Assembly (NCBI GenBank): GCA_023376005.1
Contig: CM042145.1
Coordinates: 61,849,100 to 61,913,099, forward strand
DNA: 64,000 bases
Direction: 5' to 3'
DNA from: Doryteuthis pealeii
Lineage: Eukaryota; Mollusca; Cephalopoda; Myopsida; Loliginidae
Shown: positions 57,040-64,000 of the stretch, one piece after another
Numbering within the stretch: the stretch's first letter is position 1
Layout of the letters: each line of letters begins with the position of its first letter
Program-made: the position numbers and the translations under genes
The notes under the pieces: model-generated
What the model was told of the DNA's origin: nothing
Seen by the model: only the letters and a program-made list of their open reading frames with translations
The model's database searches: none

Positions 57040-57475
57040 GGTTTTGAATAAAGACTGCGGAATTGGAAATCAGAGAAAAAAACCGTGACCATCCACACAA
57101 CTTATTGTTAAGATGGCTAGAATACTCAGAAGAATCAATGAAGGCCTGAGACTTGCTGTCATCAGACTTGTGTGAAGAAACTCGCTATAAGTGAGATAAT
57201 AATGAGTTGACAGAGATACCAGTAGTTGTTAGTACACTCGGAACGGGCCCCAAAGGCCTGGAAAAGAGACTGGGGAAAATGGATTTCAGAGAAGAATCGA
57301 GGCCAACTCAGACCACACCACTGTTACGTGCTGGTTAGCTTATAATACTTAGACAACCCCTGAGACCTGAGAAGACTTGCCTGTCCAAACAGCCTCCAGT
57401 GGAACCACCAGCTAAGAACAGTGTGAAAAAAATTCGTGGAGGTCCAATTATAATAATTAATAATCTAGTTTATAA
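57040..57475 (+). pseudogene. Mirror of two R4/Dong-like LINE ends
   Basis: Counterpart of 40,238-40,660; GGAATTGGAAATCAGAG and GAGACTTGCTGTCA visible. Confidence 0.5.
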
Positions 57476-58190
57476 TGGAGAATTCAGTGTCTGTTAAACA
57501 AAACTAACAGTCACAAATACTGTCAGAATTGCTTAAGTTTATTCAATGAGTATTTGATTTATATTCAAATATCAATTAATGCATAAGAATAGAATAAATC
57601 TCTTTTATTAACAAGGTCATTATGAAATCTGAGTTATCCGTTGGTCAAACAGCCCTGTTATGGTATTTGCCTCTCATCACTTATGAGCGCTGGACACAAG
57701 GTCTCGTTTTTATGCGGGCGCATAAAAATTGCGTCGATTCCCATCGGCATAATCCCCTCAAGTGGAGCGCCGTCAGGCGCTGGGCATAAACCAGCCCTGT
57801 CCCTTTAAAATCAAGGGGGCCGGTGTTGCCTGGGGGGGGGATAGCCCTCCCTGGGATCGACGCTGTTAAATTTTCATAATAAACACAGGCCCCGAGAGCC
57901 TAATGTTATTAGTGCTTAAAGTACTGGCAATATGGTGTCTATATTTCACTAAAGAAAGTAAAGTTTAACATGGATATAGACTGTATTATTTGCATCAGTG
58001 GTTTTAAAAACAAAACCGATTTAACTAAATATATTACTTGGTGTTATTGGTCTCTATTTATTGTTTTTTATTCTCTATGTATTAAAAATCATCCTATGGA
58101 TGATTTTTATAGAACCAATTAAAATATACATTGAAATAAGTGTTAATCTTTTTATATGCGTAGTTACGGGGGTGCATATTCTTGCTAGTA
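57476..58190 (+). mobile_element. Mirror of Helitron-like E with GC-rich SINE
   Basis: Counterpart of 39,529-40,237. The SINE domain at 57,730-57,870 has one arm of the stem damaged (GCGTCGATTCCC against GGGATCGACGC). Confidence 0.5.
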
Positions 58191-58545
58191 ATTATAATAG
58201 GGTGAAGATAGAAAAGAAAAGCAAAAAGATAGACAAATACCTGACCTTGCCAGAGAATTGAAAACTGTGGAATATGAGGGTGAAAGTGATACCAAATTGT
58301 AAATTGTGCCACTTGACACGGTCCAAAATGTGTTTTTTATATGGAGAAATAGAACGGGGAGAATTGGAAATCAGGAAGAATGAGACCATCCAGACAACTG
58401 CTTTGTTGCAATCGGCTGGAATATCCAAAAGAGACCTGAGGAGATTGTTGTCCCCAGCTCCAGTGAAAGACCATCAGCTCAACGCTGGCGTGAAAACTCA
58501 TAATAATGATAATAAAATAATATAATAATAATAATAATATGGATA
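58191..58545 (+). pseudogene. Mirror of R4/Dong-like LINE end with (AAT)n tail
   Basis: Counterpart of 39,177-39,520. KKIDKYLTLP is visible before a frameshift. Confidence 0.55.
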
Positions 58546-58754
58546 ATAAAATGTCTGTAAAAAACGCAAATAATTTGATAAGCACCTTAATTCTTTGATC
58601 GTGAGTTTAAAAAACAACAAACAATTAAGAATAAACTATTTTTCCAGGTAAATCTTTTAATTCAATAATTTAGTTTAATTAAATGCAGATTCCGACATTT
58701 TTCAAACCAACTTGTCCAAGTTCCTTTGGTGTCGAATTCAGTCCCCATACCTTT

Positions 58755-59217
58755 GACGCTTGTCCGCTTCTGGTTCATGATGGTGGCGCGGGAATCCCAG
58801 TATTTCCGGTACTTCTTGGAGAAATAGACTGTGATAAACATCTCCCTTAGAGTAAGGCTGGATTCGCATTCTCAGCGATCATTCGCTTTTTTCGTCTAGA
58901 CAGAACTAAGGTCGCGTGTCCTGCTTCATGACTGGGGCCCTCCTTGCCAAAATGTTCTCCAGTTCTCGGACGCAACACGGCAGCAAGTTCTTGAGACAAT
59001 TCGTGCAAATCATACAGGATTCCTGCGTGCAACAAGAATCGAAAAGTGGTTGCGTTTGGTACCTGAGCACATGAACGCAAACATTTTCCTTGGGCTGAGC
59101 CTTTCGACACTGACCAACGACTGTGCTTAATAATTGAATAGTTGACTTATTATTACAGGCCCTGAGATCTTCATGTATCGTTACCGGTGAATGTACGTTA
59201 TTTGCGAGGCATCTGTA
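58755..59217 (-). pseudogene. Frame-broken mirror copy of the Cys-rich secreted protein gene
   Basis: The acceptor (TTTTTACAG complement), the coding exon and the stop region of 38,520-38,978 are all recognisable. The frame is interrupted several times by single-base gains and losses, also within the signal peptide and between the Cys residues, so no product of more than a fragment could be made. Most changes fall in short runs of one base, as in uncorrected long reads. If the duplication is an assembly artefact this is not a real pseudogene. Confidence 0.7.
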
Positions 59218-59289
59218 AAAAGAGGAGAAAAAAGAAAGAATTGAGACTATAAGAATTCCAAAGAGTATAAACTCCGTTCTTAAATAAAG

Positions 59290-59610
59290 CATTAAACACC
59301 AAACTTTTTTCACGGTTTGGCGATAATTGAAAATAACGATGCCGCAGGCCACATATATTATTTGTGTTCAATACTTGCTAACCAGAACGAAAGTTCTGAG
59401 AAAAGACGTGAAACCAAAATTTATTTTTCTATGTTAATATTCATCGGATGGTGGTGTAGGATGCACAAAACAATTAAACCAACATATTTATTTTCAAAAC
59501 ATTAATCAAGAACGCAAAAGCATTATCAAAAAATTCAAGTACGTCGGCGGGCCCGATAAAAATGCCTTCGTGGACCGGGATCCCAGCTCACGGGCCAAGT
59601 TTGGTGACCG
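59290..59610. mobile_element. Mirror of the hAT-type MITE
   Basis: CACCAAACTTTTTTCACGG at 59,297 and AAGTTTGGTGACCGCCTGTT at 59,598. The termini are less well preserved than in the left arm. Confidence 0.6.
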
Positions 59611-60589
59611 CCTGTTGGTATAAAGCATTCGGGTTACTTAAGAAGAAGTAAGTAAACACAGACATTCGGTAGGGAAAAAAACAGACAAGTTCAATTAGTA
59701 ACATTATAACATTTCCATTTACACATACGGAAGGGAACCATGCCTGTAAGAATTAAAGGCTCTCATAAAAGCTCAAATGAAGGGGAACAAAATAGTAATT
59801 CTAATTTTTGTCATGATAAATCTACAGATCCAAGGGGTATCAGCTCCCACTCATAATAAAACATTTGGTTACTTAAAAGGAGAAAGTAACCCAACACATG
59901 AACACATTCGGTAGGAAAAAAACAGACAAGTCAATAGTAACATCATAACATTTCATTTACACATCGGAGGGAACAGGTTTCCAGGCTATACGAGAGTCAC
60001 AATGCCGTTCAAGTCACATGTAGAAAATGTCTGATAAGACTAAGTGAGGTGGAAACACTTTTACCTGTTTTCTTGGGGGTCCTGGAAGAAAGGTACGCAC
60101 CGTGTGCGATTGCCTTTGATGCAAAAGTTTGACAAACCACCGTCTGTCTCCTCGGGACAACTATTGTAAAAGAGATGAGACTTTTGGGTTTCCACGTCAC
60201 GTGACCAAAAAAGGGATTCTTTAACGCGAAAGAGTTCTTCAAACTTTGTGACAAAGGGGACTACTCCATTTAGGGTCTCTGGTTCATTAAACGTATACAC
60301 ATATTCATTGGCCTTGTGCCAGCAACTAAGTTTAAGTTAAGAAAACTATATTCCACATATAAGGGAGTAAAATGGCGGAAATGAAATCCGACCAAATATG
60401 TAGAAATTATGAGAAATCAAAGTGCTTCAAAAAGAAAAAGTGAATTCATTTTGATTGCTTAACACGTTTCGGTATTTGTAATGAAACCTTCCTCAGGACA
60501 ATAACAAAGGAAAAGAAAAGAAATTTATTTGATAAAAACGTTTTTAAAATGACTTGAGTTGGAAATGTGTAATTATCGACCCGATCAGT

Positions 60590-61380
60590 TTTTTTTGTTA
60601 TTTTTTTTGTTAATGTAATGGTTTGTTAAAATACAAAATGCAAAAAAATCAAAATATCATATAAATTATGATTTTGCGTATTGGTTTATACATAGAAGAC
60701 AGGGTTACAGCCGTGACCTAAACGTTTGTCATGGTGTCAAATCATGATGTTTTCGGGTCTGGCAAAGTTTAGCACTTGTTGCCGTGTCAACGATGACAGA
60801 CATAGATACAATTTCTTTTTTTTATAAACATCGCTCTCTCTGAATTGTAAACAGTCCAAGTCAGTCAGTCAGAGACCCAGTCCGTCGGGAGTCCGGATCG
60901 CCAGAAGGAAGTTGTCCACATGGCCACGGGGAATTGCGCTGAAATAAGAAAAATTTTCCACTAGAGATATAGACTTTCACACTAAGATAATTCCATGAAG
61001 AACTAAGTTCCCACATAAAACAAAAAACCAGACATAGCTCCTCCGTGCGTGTCATTTTCTCCATCCGACCTAGTGTGCAAAAAACCGTTGTTATTGTTTA
61101 ACGTGTGTTTTATTCTTATTTTCCTCTGATTTCTCAATCCATCACCAAGACACTCCCGACCAAGTTTTTTTTGCATCGAACCCAGTTCTGTGATAAAGGA
61201 ACATAGCGTGGGCACAGAGGCATGACAAGAGCAGCTGTCGGAGATACCAATGTTGGTAGTAACGGAAACTAATTCATACCATGCCAGCTATAACGGACTC
61301 ATAGTATGGAGAAAAAAAAGGCTCGTAAACTGTTTATTATAAAACGGTTATGAGCCTTTTTTCCACGAAAGGAAACAAAA
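60590..61380 (+). repeat. Mirror of repeat D and its hairpin
   Basis: Counterpart of 36,470-37,230. AGGCTCGTAAACTGTTTAT / AAAACGGTTATGAGCCT at 61,318-61,360. Confidence 0.65.
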
Positions 61381-61719
61381 ATCCGAGAAGGCCCGCTATT
61401 TAAGTCAGAAAAAAATGAATTTGCAATTGCATTACATATAAAATCCTAATTGTTGCCTTTGCAATAAATAATAACAAAGACACACTCGAAACAAAACTGA
61501 CTCACTAAAACATAGCGTAATTTAAGGCAAGAGGACTGGCCGAATACAAGATCAAAAATTACCACCAAGATCTTTGTAATTTTACAATCTTTCAATATCT
61601 GCAAAATCTACCCCTCCCCCACACACACACCCAAAAAAACCCAACCCTTTATCTTTGAATTCATTTTAATTTTCGTTGGACATTTATGAACGCAAGACCA
61701 TTTGGAATATTTTAAAAAA

Positions 61720-61895
61720 ATATTGGTGAAATAAAAATGGGCATAAGAAAATCTGCGATTAAGCGACACCATAATAATCTAATTCCACTTCTTTCGACAT
61801 TTGAAACGGTCTCATTTTTAAGGCTGATGAGGTGTTGCAGGATATAAACGGACGGAAGATTTAGGAAGAACCGTAATTAATATATAGATTTTCTT
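61720..61895 (-). mobile_element. Mirror of Helitron-like F 5' part
   Basis: Counterpart of 35,947-36,125. Confidence 0.5.
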
Positions 61896-62219
61896 GGTTC
61901 AATTTACAAAAGCTTTTAGGTTAATTTCAACATAGGCCAAAAGTGGGTTATTTGCTTTGTTTACATAGATTCAAGACTGTTAAGGAATCTGCCGACTTTA
62001 TGTGACACGTGGGTCGTATTTCCAAGTTGCCATGACAGACATGATAAGATGACAAAGCGTCCAGGATAGAACGAGGTCAAAGCAATATTACTTTGAAAAA
62101 AATAGAAAATGAAACAGAATGAACAACACAAAAAACAAAAAACAAACAAAAAACCTAATCAAAGCGATACCCCCCGCCAAAAAAACAAAACAACACAAAC
62201 AAACAACTGAGTTAAACGG

Positions 62220-62800
62220 GTGTTGAATGTTTGTGACAAAAACTGTATGAAATGGGATTTAACAATAGATGTCTTTGTGAATTTTTCCCTCGTTTGGGTG
62301 GAGTTGAGTGGAAAAAGGCTTATCTTCCCTTGCCCATCAGGGCTTGCCACTAAGAATGGCATTTACTACTTGGGCATTTAAAACTCGCCCGGGGAAGCTC
62401 TCTCTCCTCCTCTCTCTCTCTGTCTCTGTCTCTCTCTCTCATCTTGGCATCCATAAACAGATGCCACTAGACAGAATTTTGTTCTGTCCATTAGGGCTTG
62501 GGGGAGGAGCCCCCCCCCCCCGAACTATACAGTAAGTGACTCTTCTATTTCCTCAGATTGACCTAGGCAAGAACTCCTTCTTTTCCTCGGGAGCTTCGTC
62601 GCTAACTGTTTTGTTCTGTATTTTATGTTAATGCTGCTCAAGACAATAAGTCTGTAATTTGTGCACCTTCTTTGTATGAATTTTTGTTGCATATATATTC
62701 ACCTAACGTTCGGAAGGTTTCCTCTGCGAGCCTCCTTAAGTATTATAAAGAAGCGGTTAATTCCTATTTAAATGTCCTAAAACTGGCGTGATTTCCGCGT
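62220..62800 (+). mobile_element. Mirror of the LTR-like block
   Basis: Counterpart of 35,080-35,630. The AATAAAG signal reads AATAAGT here, and the post-LTR leader reads CGTGATTTCCGCGTATG. Confidence 0.4.
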
Positions 62801-63039
62801 ATGTGGAACACAAACAACTTTAAACAATATATAGAAAAGTCAAACGATGACAAACTACCAGCACAAACAGAAGAAAATAGATTAAGTAAGGCTAAGAGAA
62901 ATAATCATAGGTGGAATGAAAGTGAGTATTCAATGATTGATCAAGAATATATTGCCAAGAATGATGATGATGATGATTGATGGATGGAACTTTTTGTCTT
63001 TTGTTTCCAAAGGATATATATAGCAGATGACTGTCTAAA

Positions 63040-63525
63040 AAAATCTAACAGATACTACTACTACTCCGGGTCAGTGATGGACCTGGGAATAATGTCAATG
63101 AGGATACTCCACACTCCCCAGACCTCCAAATTGGAACCTCACCCTAGATCAGTTTAACGTTCCTTCCCAGGACACCTGAATCTCATCAGCGCCTTCTAGC
63201 ACTTCCTTTTTTTTGTCATAAAGCCTAGAAGTAAATGACTAGTTATTGAGTTATAATGTTTAAAATCAAAAAGTAGAAGCCAAGCGATAAGCAAACACTA
63301 ACACACAAACAGAAGAAAAAGAGATTAAATAGGCTAAAGAGAAACAATCATAGCGTGTGTATAATTGGATGAAGTGATAATTCAGTGATGCATAAAGATA
63401 CCTGCATTTGGCCAAGATGATGAATGATAATGGAACTTTTGCTCTTTTGTTGAAATGAAATATTACAGATGACTGCCTGAAAAGGGCACAACACAAAAAA
63501 AAAAAAAAAAAAAAAAAAAAAAACA
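63040..63525. repeat. Mirror of B fragment and poly-T/GT run
   Basis: CTACTCCGGGTCAGTGATGG (63,060) matches B. Poly-A at 63,496-63,522 mirrors 34,344-34,373. Confidence 0.65.
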
Positions 63526-63797
63526 ACACGAAAACAAAACAAAAAAAACAAGTACGTTTCCAAGTCAATTCATGATATGGGGTTTTACATTGTCAATCTA
63601 AAGGACGAGGGGGGATGGTGCACAATCTTTACCTCAACATCAATACCACACATGCGCATTGAAACCTGGATAATTTTCTCATTCGCCGAGAGAAAATTGT
63701 TTGGTGAATTGTTGTGACTGACGTTATCAAAATAACCAAACATTGAATCCCGAAGTTGACGATAAGTTTATACCCTTTGGTAAAAAAAAAAAATATA

Positions 63798-63897
63798 NNN
63801 NNNNNNNNNNNNNNNNNNNNNNNNNNNNNNNNNNNNNNNNNNNNNNNNNNNNNNNNNNNNNNNNNNNNNNNNNNNNNNNNNNNNNNNNNNNNNNNNN
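63798..63897. other. Assembly gap (100 N)
   Basis: Exactly 100 N, a conventional placeholder of unknown true length. The sequence before it mirrors about 34,075. The sequence after it mirrors about 37,570, so the join is out of order. Confidence 0.98.
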
Positions 63898-64000
63898 ACC
63901 AAAAAGGGATCCTAACGCGAAAGAGTTCTTCAACTCTGTTGACAAGGGAGACGCTACTCATTGAGTCTCATGTTCACATAAACGTATACACATATATTGG
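63898..64000 (-). repeat. Third copy of the 37.46-37.57 kb segment
   Basis: GAAAGAGTTCTTCAA and AACGTATACACATAT occur here, in reverse complement at 37,465-37,560, and again at 60,220-60,315. It lies outside the palindrome order. Confidence 0.8.

Larger units (their letters stand above)
48911..63797 (-). repeat. Right arm of the giant inverted repeat
   Basis: Reverse-complement counterpart of 34,075-48,814. Differences are mostly 1-3-base indels plus some substitutions (about 10 events in the first ~90 bases of the gene copy). That pattern fits unpolished long-read sequence better than neutral divergence. It ends at the N gap. Confidence 0.9.

Overview
The window is eukaryotic, animal nuclear DNA, not bacterial or viral. 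It is AT-rich and packed with long (AT)n and (CT)n microsatellites, tRNA- and 5S-rRNA-derived SINEs, broken LINEs, Helitron-like elements and MITEs, and it holds only one convincing protein-coding exon. The repeat spectrum and the single gene, a small secreted Cys-rich prohormone-like protein behind a spliced 5' end, suggest an invertebrate, most likely a mollusc (cephalopod-like). That assignment is inference; no species marker is visible.

Layout. 1-9 kb: LINE scraps, a TIR transposon, tRNA-SINEs, a ~470-bp dispersed repeat ('B'), a 5S-rRNA-derived SINE, and very long CT/GA/AT arrays around a possible promoter/first exon near 7.2 kb. 9-16.3 kb: two Helitron-like families ('E' and 'F'), one E copy carrying a GC-rich SINE; nested TIR elements; a restriction-like-endonuclease LINE 3' end lying between two (TAA)n tracts; and a candidate hammerhead ribozyme at 14.0 kb. 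16.5-18.9 kb and 26.5-27.1 kb: two copies of one LINE family, each with an internal inversion of the kind made by twin priming. 20-25 kb: MITEs, a 26-bp minisatellite, a GATA higher-order array, a TTC/TTA tract and a second 5S-SINE. 25-34 kb: foldback elements, one around interstitial telomere-like repeats, then AT-rich relics.

From about 34.08 kb to the 100-N gap at 63,798 the sequence is one giant inverted repeat. A left arm (34,075-48,814) and a right arm (48,911-63,797) mirror each other feature by feature around a ~96-bp asymmetric spacer. The one gene (38,556-38,978) is intact in the left arm. In the right arm it is riddled with short indels, as in unpolished long-read sequence. About 100 bases after the N gap repeat part of the same arm a third time. 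The simplest reading is a fold-back or false duplication in the assembly, although a real palindromic duplication is not excluded. Right-arm features should therefore not be counted as independent genes.

There is no operon-like organisation. The gene is a single exon with an upstream splice acceptor, and everything else is mobile or simple-repeat DNA. The most interesting individual items are the hammerhead-like motif, the 5S-derived SINE, the paired twin-primed LINEs, the Helitron-borne SINE with a covarying stem, and the giant palindrome.
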